NCBI RefSeq assembly: GCF_001956695.1
Contig: NZ_CP019070.1
Coordinates: 1,860,001-1,924,000 of the forward strand
Direction of reading: 5' to 3'
Length of the DNA stretch: 64,000 nucleotides
Source of the DNA: Poseidonibacter parvus
GTDB lineage: Bacteria > Campylobacterota > Campylobacteria > Campylobacterales > Arcobacteraceae
The translations under genes were made by a program, and so were the position numbers. Below the pieces are notes generated by a model. That model was not told where the DNA came from. It ran no database searches and saw only the letters and a list, made by a program, of their open reading frames with translations. Positions within the stretch are counted from its first letter, which is position 1, and the number at the start of each line of letters is the position of its first letter. Of the stretch, positions 1 through 7,973 are shown one piece after another.

Positions 1-1
1 A

Positions 2-229
2 TTTGAGTATAACAAAGCAGATATAAAATCATTATTAAAAATAGCAAACTTTGAAAATGTTACAGATATAGCTTTTTTCATTTCAAACAAAATAGAAAAA
101 AAAGAAAAGATTATTAAAGTAGAACCTTTATATAAAGAAAGAGCAAAAGGTGTCTTTTTCAATAAGGCAAATGATGAAAAAATTCATCAAAAGTTTGAAA
201 ATATTAGAAATATTATAAAAGAGTCTTAA
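2..229 (+). CDS. C-terminal fragment of an unidentified protein, possibly a periplasmic solute-binding protein
   Basis: An open frame enters from the left edge and ends at a TAA at 227-229, giving 75 codons without a start in the window. The fragment is lysine-rich and amphipathic. The stretch KVEPLYKERAKGVFF followed by a helix ending in KES resembles the last strand and helix of family 3 extracellular solute-binding proteins, but this is only an impression. Its last bases overlap the 3' end of the convergent metallopeptidase gene. AT-rich codon use matches the neighbours, so it looks like a real gene end rather than chance reading. The function remains unassigned. Confidence 0.5.
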   Translation, partial: FEYNKADIKSLLKIANFENVTDIAFFISNKIEKKEKIIKVEPLYKERAKGVFFNKANDEKIHQKFENIRNIIKES

Positions 230-803
230 AAATTTTTTCTCTTTGCTTATAATCAGAACAAAATTCTCTAACTAAAGCCCAAAACTCTTTTGAATGATTT
301 TTATGTTTTATATGAGCTAATTCATGAATTACTACATATTCAGCTATAAACATAGGAAACTTACAAAGTTGAGTATTAAACTTTAAATCATTTTTATAAT
401 TACACGAGCCCCATGTTCTTTTGTTTTTTCTATAATTTATCGAGTTTGGATAAAGTTTCATTAGCTTTGAATACTTTTCTACTAAAGGTGGAATTATAAT
501 TTTTATCTCTTCTTTATAAAAATTATCTAGATTTTTTATCTTAAAATCTTTTAGTTTTTTTACTTCACCAAAATATAAAAATTCATCATCCTCAAAACTA
601 TTTTTCTTTGATTGCTCTAAAATTTCAAGTATCCAATTCTTTTTTTTCTCTATTAATTCATATGCATCTTGTTTTGAGAAATAAATATTAGCTTTTATGT
701 GAACTTTACTATCAACTACTCTCAAATAACAATGTTTTATATGTTTTTTGTTTTCTAACTTAACAGTAAGTGCCAAAGAATCAAGATTATAGTTAAATTC
801 CAA
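213..803 (-). CDS. YgjP-like (DUF45) metallopeptidase family protein
   Basis: The protein carries a zinc-peptidase motif HELAH followed by HKNHSKEFW near residue 160, the pattern of the YgjP/DUF45 (WLM-like) family, whose cellular role is poorly known. An upstream conserved segment RKNKRTWGSCN is also typical of the family (R-x-W-GSC). There is no signal peptide, so it should be cytoplasmic. The frame is open to a GTG at 836, but that codon has no Shine-Dalgarno sequence and would lie upstream of the transcript start expected from a TATAAT on this strand at 844-839. A TTG at 803 has AAGGA five bases upstream, so I chose it. The 3' end overlaps the partial gene on the other strand by 17 bases. 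Confidence 0.82.
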   Translation of the reverse strand: MEFNYNLDSLALTVKLENKKHIKHCYLRVVDSKVHIKANIYFSKQDAYELIEKKKNWILEILEQSKKNSFEDDEFLYFGEVKKLKDFKIKNLDNFYKEEIKIIIPPLVEKYSKLMKLYPNSINYRKNKRTWGSCNYKNDLKFNTQLCKFPMFIAEYVVIHELAHIKHKNHSKEFWALVREFCSDYKQREKIFKTLL

Positions 804-838
804 ACTTTTCCTTAAGATTATTTTTGTTATAATCACGT

Positions 839-844
839 ATTATA
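839..844 (-). promoter_or_regulatory. -10 hexamer (TATAAT) for the YgjP-like gene
   Basis: A perfect TATAAT on the minus strand lies in the divergent gap between the metallopeptidase gene and aspC. A transcript starting 6 to 8 bases downstream would begin near 832. That places the GTG at 836 outside the mRNA and supports the TTG at 803 as start codon. No clear -35 is seen, as is usual for vegetative promoters in this phylum. Confidence 0.45.
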
Positions 845-886
845 TCATAGAAATATAACACAGATTATATAAGAGGAAACATCTTA

Positions 887-2056
887 ATGAAAATTGCAAA
901 CAGAATGGAAAACCTATCTACATCGGTTACTATGGCAATTACTGCCCAAGCAAGAGAGCTGAAAGCTCAAGGTAAAGACATATTAAGTTTTAGTGCAGGA
1001 GAACCTGACTTTAATACTCCAGAAGTAATTAAACAAGCTGCTATTCAAGCTATTATTGATGGACATACAAAATATACAGCCGTAGAAGGTATTACCGAAA
1101 CTAAGCAATCAATCATTAATAAGTTAAAAAGAGATCACAATATAGAATATAAATTAGAAAACATTATCATTAGTAATGGAGCTAAGCACTCATTATTTAA
1201 TCTTTTTCAAGTATTAATTGAAAAAGGTGATGAAGTTATTATTCCAGCTCCATATTGGGTAACTTATCCAGAACAAGTAAAGTTCTCTGATGGAGTTCCT
1301 GTTATTATTGAAACAGATGATACAACAGGTTTTAAAGTAACTGCACAACAAGTACAAAAAGCAATTACTTCTAAAACAAAAATTCTTTTATTAAACACTC
1401 CTTCTAATCCAACTGGTGCTGTTTATACAAAAGAAGAGTTAACAGCTATTGGAAAAGTACTTGAAGGTACAGATATTTTAGTATTTTCAGATGAAATGTA
1501 TGAAAAGATCATGTACGATGGGAAGAAGTTTACAGCTGCGGCTGAAGTATCTGACGATATGTATATGAGAACTGTTACAATTAATGGTATTAGTAAATCA
1601 GTTGCAATGACAGGATGGAGATTTGGTTATTTAGCAACACCTAAAACAGAACTTGTAAAAGCCATGACAAAACTTCAAGGTCAAGTAACTTCAAATGTAA
1701 ATTCAATCACTCAATATGCAGCTATTTCTGCACTTGAAGGTGAAGCGGATGATATGATAGAAGTAATGAGAACGGAATTTGAAAAAAGAAGAAATATTGC
1801 TGTAAAATCATTTAATAACATTGATGGTCTTACTTGTATTAATCCTGATGGTGCATTTTACTTATTTGTAAATATTCAAGGTGTAACTTCTGATTCAGTT
1901 CAATTTTGTGCAGATTTATTGGACAAAAAAGGTGTTGCTTTAGTACCTGGTTTAGCATTTGGAACAGAAGGATATATTAGATTTTCTTTTGCTACAGATC
2001 TAGCAACAATTGAAGAAGGTATTAAAAGAATCAAAGAGTTTGTAGAAAGTAAATAA
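887..2056 (+). CDS. aspC: Aspartate aminotransferase (class I/II PLP aminotransferase)
   Basis: A cytoplasmic PLP enzyme transferring the amino group between aspartate and 2-oxoglutarate. At 389 residues it has the normal length of subgroup I-gamma bacterial aspartate aminotransferases. Visible hallmarks are the NTPSNPTGAVY segment near residue 173, the Schiff-base lysine K237 in GISKSVAMTGWRFGY, and the C-terminal RFSFAT containing the substrate carboxylate-binding arginine. The ATG is preceded by AGAGGA at a good distance. The CDF transporter gene begins two bases after the stop, so the two are probably co-transcribed. Related aminotransferases with other substrates cannot be fully excluded from sequence alone. 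Confidence 0.9.
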   Translation: MKIANRMENLSTSVTMAITAQARELKAQGKDILSFSAGEPDFNTPEVIKQAAIQAIIDGHTKYTAVEGITETKQSIINKLKRDHNIEYKLENIIISNGAKHSLFNLFQVLIEKGDEVIIPAPYWVTYPEQVKFSDGVPVIIETDDTTGFKVTAQQVQKAITSKTKILLLNTPSNPTGAVYTKEELTAIGKVLEGTDILVFSDEMYEKIMYDGKKFTAAAEVSDDMYMRTVTINGISKSVAMTGWRFGYLATPKTELVKAMTKLQGQVTSNVNSITQYAAISALEGEADDMIEVMRTEFEKRRNIAVKSFNNIDGLTCINPDGAFYLFVNIQGVTSDSVQFCADLLDKKGVALVPGLAFGTEGYIRFSFATDLATIEEGIKRIKEFVESK

Positions 2057-2058
2057 TT

Positions 2059-2943
2059 ATGACTCTTCAAAAAAAAGCTACAGTCGTATCAAGTTCAGTT
2101 GCGGCACTTCTTACTATTATGAAACTTGTTATAGGAATAGCTAGTGGATCAGTTGCTGTTTTAGCTTCAGCAATTGATTCAGTTCTTGACATGTTTGTTT
2201 CACTTTTTAACTATTTTGCAATATCGAATTCAGAAAAACCAGCAGACAAAGAGTTTAATTATGGACGTGGAAAAATTGAAGCCTTGGCTTCAGTTATTGA
2301 AGGTACTATAATTACAATTTCTGGTTTATTTTTACTTTATCAAGCAATCAAAAAAGCAATTAATGGTGAAATCTCACAATATATGGGAACATCTATTACA
2401 GTTATGATTATATCTTTAATAATAACTATTTCTTTAGTAATTTACTTAAACAAAGTTGCTAAAAAAACAAACTCTATGGTTATAAAAGCAGATGCTTTAC
2501 ATTATAAAACTGATGTATACTCAAATGTTGCTGTATTAACATCATTGGTTTTAGTTCACTTAACAGGCTATGAAATAATTGATGTTCTAGTTGGAAGTGG
2601 AATTGCATTATATATTATTTACTCTTCTTATGAATTAATTCATGATGGTGTATTAGTACTACTTGATCGTGCAGTTGAGCATGATATTGTAGAGAAAATA
2701 GAAGATATTATAAAAAGTAAAGAAAAAGTAAATACTCATCATCTTTTAAAAACAAGAGAAGCTGGTCATCAAACTTTTGTAGAAGTTCATTTAGTTTTTG
2801 ATTGTATTATTACATTAATGGATGCACATAGAGTTAGTGATAAAATCGAACAAGAAATAGAAGACCTAGATAAAAATAGAGATTGGATAATCAATATTCA
2901 TATGGATCCTTATGATGACTTTACAATTAATGATTCAAAATAA
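2059..2943 (+). CDS. Cation diffusion facilitator (CDF) family metal exporter, FieF-like
   Basis: An inner-membrane antiporter expected to export Zn2+, Fe2+ or a similar divalent cation in exchange for protons. About six membrane segments fill residues 10-200, followed by a cytoplasmic alpha/beta regulatory domain containing HLLKTREAGHQTFVEVHL, the FieF-type metal-bridging region. Transport-site residues are visible as DSVLD in the second helix and HYKTD in the fifth. The length of 294 residues is typical. It starts two bases after aspC and is followed 10 bases later by the rhodanese gene, suggesting one transcript. The exact metal cannot be told from sequence. Confidence 0.9.
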   Translation: MTLQKKATVVSSSVAALLTIMKLVIGIASGSVAVLASAIDSVLDMFVSLFNYFAISNSEKPADKEFNYGRGKIEALASVIEGTIITISGLFLLYQAIKKAINGEISQYMGTSITVMIISLIITISLVIYLNKVAKKTNSMVIKADALHYKTDVYSNVAVLTSLVLVHLTGYEIIDVLVGSGIALYIIYSSYELIHDGVLVLLDRAVEHDIVEKIEDIIKSKEKVNTHHLLKTREAGHQTFVEVHLVFDCIITLMDAHRVSDKIEQEIEDLDKNRDWIINIHMDPYDDFTINDSK

Positions 2944-2953
2944 AAGGTAAACT

Positions 2954-3391
2954 ATGAAAAAAACTTTTTTAATCTATCTTATTTTAGCTTTAAGTACTTT
3001 TTTAAATGCTCAAATAAATTACAATACTGCAAAACTTTATAAAGATGATATTTCAGCTAAGCTGGCATATGAAATGCAAGAAGATGGAGCATTACTTATT
3101 GACGTTAGAACAAAAGCAGAATTCAAAGAATTAAGAGCAAAAAGCTCTATTAATATTCCTATTTTTTATGCAAAAAAAGGAAAAAGAGTATTTAATAAAT
3201 CTTTTTTAAGAGAAATTCATGAAGTATCAAATAAAAATTTATCAAAAAAAATAATCTTAATTTGTAGAAGTGGTTCAAGAACAAAACTTGCTAGCAATCT
3301 ACTTGCAGAGCAAGGTTTTAACGATATTTATAATGTAAAATATGGATTCCAATTCGATTGGTTAAAAGAAAAACTTCCAACTCAAAAATAA
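2954..3391 (+). CDS. Periplasmic rhodanese-like domain protein
   Basis: A small exported protein with one rhodanese domain. Residues 1-19 form a cleavable signal peptide (MKKTFLIYLILALSTFLNA). The domain follows, with the N-terminal substrate motif LIDVRTKAEFKE and the active-site loop CRSGSR, whose cysteine is residue 104. Single-domain periplasmic rhodaneses move sulfane sulfur or take part in thiol chemistry, but the physiological substrate here is unknown. The gene follows the CDF transporter closely with its own GGTAA-type ribosome site. Nothing suggests truncation. Confidence 0.85.
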   Translation: MKKTFLIYLILALSTFLNAQINYNTAKLYKDDISAKLAYEMQEDGALLIDVRTKAEFKELRAKSSINIPIFYAKKGKRVFNKSFLREIHEVSNKNLSKKIILICRSGSRTKLASNLLAEQGFNDIYNVKYGFQFDWLKEKLPTQK

Positions 3392-3428
3392 TATATAACT
3401 TTAAATAATACTAATTCAAACTCTCTTT

Positions 3429-3437
3429 TGATATAAT
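3429..3437 (+). promoter_or_regulatory. Extended -10 promoter of the MBL-HD-GYP / cyclase / FecR operon
   Basis: TG-A-TATAAT is a perfect extended -10 element ending 23 bases before the ATG at 3461. The transcript would begin near 3444, leaving a leader of roughly 17 bases that contains the AAGGA ribosome site. No equally good promoter is seen before the next three genes, which follow at gaps of 4 to 15 bases. All four are therefore probably expressed from here. Confidence 0.55.
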
Positions 3438-3460
3438 TATCCTTAATAAAAAGGATTTTA

Positions 3461-5794
3461 ATGAACTTTATAAAAATACTTGGAGCAAGTGGAAGTAAAG
3501 CCAAGGGAATAGGAACAACTTCTTTCCAAATTTTCAAAGATATTATTGTAGATGCTGGGAATGTTATAAATTCACTTGGAGAAGAAGCTAATCATATTAA
3601 CCATATTTTTTTAACTCATTCTCATGCAGACCACATAACTGATTTACCTTTTATCATTGAAACATATTTTGAAAAAAGAAAAACTCCTCTTACTATTTAT
3701 GCTTTAAAAGAAACTATTGATGTTTTAAGAAATCATTCTTTTAATGATTTAGTATGGCCTGATTTTACAAAAATTAATTTAGTTAATACTCAAACCCCTT
3801 CTTTAGTATTTAAAGAATTAAAAGTAAATGAAGTTATAGAAATAAATGATTATAAAATAAAAGCTATTGAGGCAGTGCATATACCGGGTGCATGTGGATT
3901 TGTAGTTACCAAAAATCATCAAGCATTTATTATAAGTGGAGATACATATAAAAACCCTATTATATGGAATGAAATTAATAATAATCATGAAATTAAATCA
4001 TTGATTTTAGAGTGTTCATTTCCTGATAAATTAAAAGAATTTGCACAAAGAACTTCCCACTTATCTCCAGAATTAATAAAAGAAGACCTTAAAAACCTAA
4101 AAAGAGATGATATTTCAATTTTTTTATACCATTTAAAACCTCTATATATAAAAGAAATAAAAAGAGATATTAATAAACATAAAATATTAAAATATGGAGG
4201 TAAGATATTAGTTGAAGGTGATGTAATTCATATTGATAACGGAACTATTGAACATAATTTAATTAGTGAGGATATGTTTCATGAAATTATGAAAATCAAC
4301 CTTGCTTTATCTTCTGAAACAAATAAAGATGTACTTTTAGAAAAAATACTAACACTTCTTAGAAAATTAACATCAGCAGAAGCTGGAACCTTATATTTAA
4401 AATCAAAAGATGGCTCAACACTTGATTTTAAAGTTGTTCAAAATGATAAATTAAATATTAATATGGGTGGAGCTAAAAATAATTTAAATTGGGATTCTCT
4501 ACCATTTATCAAAGAAGACGGTTCTTTAAACAATGAGATGGTTGCAATTGTTTGTGCAAAAGAAAAAAGAATAATTAACATTAAAGATGTATATAAAACC
4601 ACAAAATATGTTTTTGAAGGAACAAAAGTATTCGATAAATCAACAGGTTATAGATCAAAATCTATGCTTGTTATTCCTTTGATTAATCATGAAAATGAAG
4701 TAATTGGTGTTTTACAACTAATTAATAAAGTAGATAATCATGAAATTATTGATTTTGATAAATCTGATGAAAAAATATTAAAATCTCTTGCTTCGCAAGC
4801 TGCAATGTCACTTACTAATACACAACTAATACTTAGTTTAGAAGAGTTTTTAAATGCTTTTGTTTCAACAATTGCAAAAGCTATTGATGCAAAATCTCCT
4901 TATACAACAGACCATATTGCAAAAGTAGAAAAAATCGCCTTACTACTTGCAAATGCAATAAATGACGATAAAACTATATATAAAGAAGTTAAATATACTC
5001 AAAATGATTATAAACAAATAGGATTAGCTGCTTGGATGCATGATATTGGAAAAATTTCTATGCCTGATCACATTATAGATAAAGCAACAAAATTAGAAAA
5101 AATATTTGATAGAATAGAATTAATAGAATCAAGATTTGAAGTAATAAAAAGAGATAAAGAAATTGATTATCTAAAAAATAAGATATCAAAACTTGAATTT
5201 GAAAAAGAAGTAAATCTATTAAATGAATATATGCATTTTCTAAAACAGACTAATAAGGGTGGAGAGTTTATGGATGATAAAAATATCCATAAGCTAAATG
5301 AAATTGCAAAACTAACTTATCTAAAAGACGGAAAAAATACTCCTTTAATAGATGAAGATGAATATTATAATTTATCTATTAAAAAAGGTAGTTTAACAAA
5401 AGAAGAAATAGATATTATTAGAAATCATGCACTCTTATCACATGAAATGATTTCAACTTTACCTTTCCCTAAAAAATATAAAGATGTATTAAATATAGCT
5501 TGTAATCATCATGAAAAATTAAATGGTAAAGGTTATCCAAGAGGACTAGAAGCTAGTCAAATTAAACTAGAAGATAGAATTATGATTTTTGCAGATATTT
5601 TTGAAGCCTTAACTGCATCAGGACGGCCATATAAAGATGCTATGAAATTAACTCAAGTTTACGATATTTTAAATAAACTTGGGAACAATGGCGAAATAGA
5701 TAAAAATCTTACAGAATTCTTTTTTAATCATAAAATACTGCATGAATATGCAAATGAATCCTTATCATCAGAACAGATTGATATAAATAAGTAA
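3461..5794 (+). CDS. MBL-fold (class II cNMP phosphodiesterase-like) - GAF - HD-GYP signalling protein
   Basis: A three-part soluble signalling enzyme of 777 residues. Residues 1-265 form a metallo-beta-lactamase fold with the metal motif H53-x-H55-x-D57-H58, a later SGDT (D161), and LECSFPD with a downstream SHLSPEL, a combination I associate with class II cyclic-nucleotide phosphodiesterases. Residues about 270-455 look like a GAF ligand-binding domain. Residues about 465-770 are an HD-GYP c-di-GMP phosphodiesterase with HD at 527-528 and NHHEKLNGKGYP (GYP at 691-693), all key residues present, and an insertion of about 110 residues between the two motifs. It begins the operon, followed after 4 bases by an adenylate cyclase. 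Domain calls rest on visible motifs; the cNMP activity is inference. Confidence 0.85.
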   Translation: MNFIKILGASGSKAKGIGTTSFQIFKDIIVDAGNVINSLGEEANHINHIFLTHSHADHITDLPFIIETYFEKRKTPLTIYALKETIDVLRNHSFNDLVWPDFTKINLVNTQTPSLVFKELKVNEVIEINDYKIKAIEAVHIPGACGFVVTKNHQAFIISGDTYKNPIIWNEINNNHEIKSLILECSFPDKLKEFAQRTSHLSPELIKEDLKNLKRDDISIFLYHLKPLYIKEIKRDINKHKILKYGGKILVEGDVIHIDNGTIEHNLISEDMFHEIMKINLALSSETNKDVLLEKILTLLRKLTSAEAGTLYLKSKDGSTLDFKVVQNDKLNINMGGAKNNLNWDSLPFIKEDGSLNNEMVAIVCAKEKRIINIKDVYKTTKYVFEGTKVFDKSTGYRSKSMLVIPLINHENEVIGVLQLINKVDNHEIIDFDKSDEKILKSLASQAAMSLTNTQLILSLEEFLNAFVSTIAKAIDAKSPYTTDHIAKVEKIALLLANAINDDKTIYKEVKYTQNDYKQIGLAAWMHDIGKISMPDHIIDKATKLEKIFDRIELIESRFEVIKRDKEIDYLKNKISKLEFEKEVNLLNEYMHFLKQTNKGGEFMDDKNIHKLNEIAKLTYLKDGKNTPLIDEDEYYNLSIKKGSLTKEEIDIIRNHALLSHEMISTLPFPKKYKDVLNIACNHHEKLNGKGYPRGLEASQIKLEDRIMIFADIFEALTASGRPYKDAMKLTQVYDILNKLGNNGEIDKNLTEFFFNHKILHEYANESLSSEQIDINK

Positions 5795-5798
5795 ATAG

Positions 5799-7958
5799 AT
5801 GATTGCTAAAAATAGATTAAAGAGAAACTTAATATATATTTTAACATCAATAGTTTTATCTTTTATTATTAGCTCTATTTACATATTTTCTCCAACTCTA
5901 CCTACATCAATTGATAATAGATTAAAAGATTATATGTTTAATATCAGAGGAGAAATAGCTCCTAAAACTGATAGCATTGTTATTATTGATATAGATGAGA
6001 AATCTTTACAAAAATTAGGACAATGGCCTTGGTCAAGAGATATATTATCAAGAATTCTTAAGAATTTAACACAAAATAATATTGCAATTATAGGACTTGA
6101 TATAGTTTTTGCAGAAGAAGATAGAACCTCTCCACATAATATTTTTAAAAAATTAAATATAAAAGAAGAAGATATAGTAAATTATGATTTTGAATTTGCT
6201 CAAACAATTGCATCAACACCTACTATTTTGGGATATCAGTTTGAATTTGAGGACAAAAAACATATAAATAAAGAAGCACCTTCAATTCAAACTATTTTTA
6301 TTGAAAAAAATAAAAAATTAGGTAATAACTATTTACTTCAAGCAAAAGGAACTATCTTAAATATCCCAGTAATTCAAGATAATTCATATTCAAGTGGATT
6401 TTTTAATAACATACCTGATAATGCAGGAGTTATTAGAAGTGTACCTTTAATTATCTCTTATGATGAAGAAATATATCCTTCACTTGCTCTTGAAACTCTC
6501 AGAATTGCATTAGGGATTAAAAGAATATATATTAATTATGATGAAAATGGAGTAAAAGATTTACAATTAGATGACTATATAATTCCAACAGATAGGCATG
6601 GTAGATTACTTATTAATTTTAGAGGAAAAGAGAAAACTTTTAAATATATCTCTGCTTTAGACATATATAACAATGACTTCAAAAAAGAAGATATAGAAAA
6701 TAAGATTGCATTAATCGGTACTTCAGCTGCTGCACTAATGGATTTAAGAGCTACACCTTTTGAATCAATTTTTCCAGGAGTAGAAGTTCATGCAAATGCA
6801 ATTGATAATATTATTGCAAAAGATTTTTTATATGAAGCATCATGGGTTGATGGTGCAAATATTTTTCTAATATTTTTTCTTGTTTTATTTGTTGTTTTTT
6901 TAACAAAAAAAATACATTTAATTTTCATTCCTATTTTAACAACAAGTTTACTATTTTTAACAAGTTATTCACTTTATTATATACTTTTTAATTATGGTCT
7001 AGTACTAAATATCTTTTTCCCCCTTATTACTATTATTCTTGCAACTATTATTACAATAATGTTGCAATATTTCTATGAAATAAAAAAGAAAGATGAAATA
7101 AAAAATAAATTTGCATCAAAAGTTTCAAAAGATGTAATGGAACAATTATTAAAAAATGTAGATAATAACCAACTACAGGCACAAAATAAAGAAATTACAG
7201 TTTTCTTTAGTGATATAAGAGGTTTTACAAAAATTTCTGAAGACATAAAACAACCTGATTTATTAGTAAAATATATCAATCAATATATGACCCCAATGAG
7301 TGAAATTATCACAAAAAACAAAGGAACTATTGATAAGTATATTGGAGATGCAATTATGGCATATTGGAATGCTCCTTTTGATATTGAAGACCATGAAGAT
7401 AAAGCTGTACAAAGTGCACTTGAACAATTAGAGAAATTAAAGGAACTAAATGTTCAGCTAAAACAACAAAATCAACCTTTGATTGATATAGGAATCGGAA
7501 TAACAACAGGTATTGCAACCGTTGGTGAAATTGGTAGTATTGGACGAAGTGATTATACTGTTATTGGAGATACTATTAATATTGGGTCAAGAGTAGAATC
7601 ATTATGTAAATTTTATGGTGTAAAATTAATCATTACAAACTTTACAAAAGATAGTCTAAAAGAGAATTATATATTTAAATACCTAGATTATGTTCAATTA
7701 AAAGGAAAAGAAGAAGCTATTGAGTTATGGGAAGTAATACATAAAGAGCACTTAAGCAAAGACTTAGAAAAAGAATTAGAACTTTATAATCAAGCAATAA
7801 TACTATATAAAAAAGAAAAATTAGAAGAAGCAAAAAAACTATTTACACAACTAAATGAAATCAATTCGTCAAATATAAATAATCTTTATATCCAAAGATG
7901 TACAGATTTTTTAAATAATAAAAACTTCAAAAAGGTTTATAAACATGAAAATAAATAA
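5799..7958 (+). CDS. CHASE2 sensor adenylate/guanylate cyclase
   Basis: A membrane-bound class III nucleotide cyclase. After an N-terminal membrane anchor, residues about 35-330 form a periplasmic CHASE2 sensor (IVIIDIDEKSLQKLGQWPWSR is its usual opening). Three membrane helices lie at about 350-425. The catalytic domain follows, with metal aspartates D472 in FFSDIRGFT and D517 in YIGDAIMAYW, a lysine just before the second that normally contacts adenine, SDYTVIGDTINIGSRVES with the transition-state Asn and Arg, and a C-terminal TPR-like tail from about 650. All catalytic positions are present, so it should be active, more likely making cAMP than cGMP. It sits between a putative phosphodiesterase and a secretion pair, which suggests a regulatory role for them. 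Confidence 0.9.
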   Translation: MIAKNRLKRNLIYILTSIVLSFIISSIYIFSPTLPTSIDNRLKDYMFNIRGEIAPKTDSIVIIDIDEKSLQKLGQWPWSRDILSRILKNLTQNNIAIIGLDIVFAEEDRTSPHNIFKKLNIKEEDIVNYDFEFAQTIASTPTILGYQFEFEDKKHINKEAPSIQTIFIEKNKKLGNNYLLQAKGTILNIPVIQDNSYSSGFFNNIPDNAGVIRSVPLIISYDEEIYPSLALETLRIALGIKRIYINYDENGVKDLQLDDYIIPTDRHGRLLINFRGKEKTFKYISALDIYNNDFKKEDIENKIALIGTSAAALMDLRATPFESIFPGVEVHANAIDNIIAKDFLYEASWVDGANIFLIFFLVLFVVFLTKKIHLIFIPILTTSLLFLTSYSLYYILFNYGLVLNIFFPLITIILATIITIMLQYFYEIKKKDEIKNKFASKVSKDVMEQLLKNVDNNQLQAQNKEITVFFSDIRGFTKISEDIKQPDLLVKYINQYMTPMSEIITKNKGTIDKYIGDAIMAYWNAPFDIEDHEDKAVQSALEQLEKLKELNVQLKQQNQPLIDIGIGITTGIATVGEIGSIGRSDYTVIGDTINIGSRVESLCKFYGVKLIITNFTKDSLKENYIFKYLDYVQLKGKEEAIELWEVIHKEHLSKDLEKELELYNQAIILYKKEKLEEAKKLFTQLNEINSSNINNLYIQRCTDFLNNKNFKKVYKHENK

Positions 7959-7973
7959 TAATAGGAATGTAAT

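Noticed and set aside
3439-3456. ATCCTT/AAGGAT hairpin that could hide the ribosome site of the 3461 gene
   Set aside because: Only 6 bp, and the expected transcript start near 3444 removes the left arm from the RNA.
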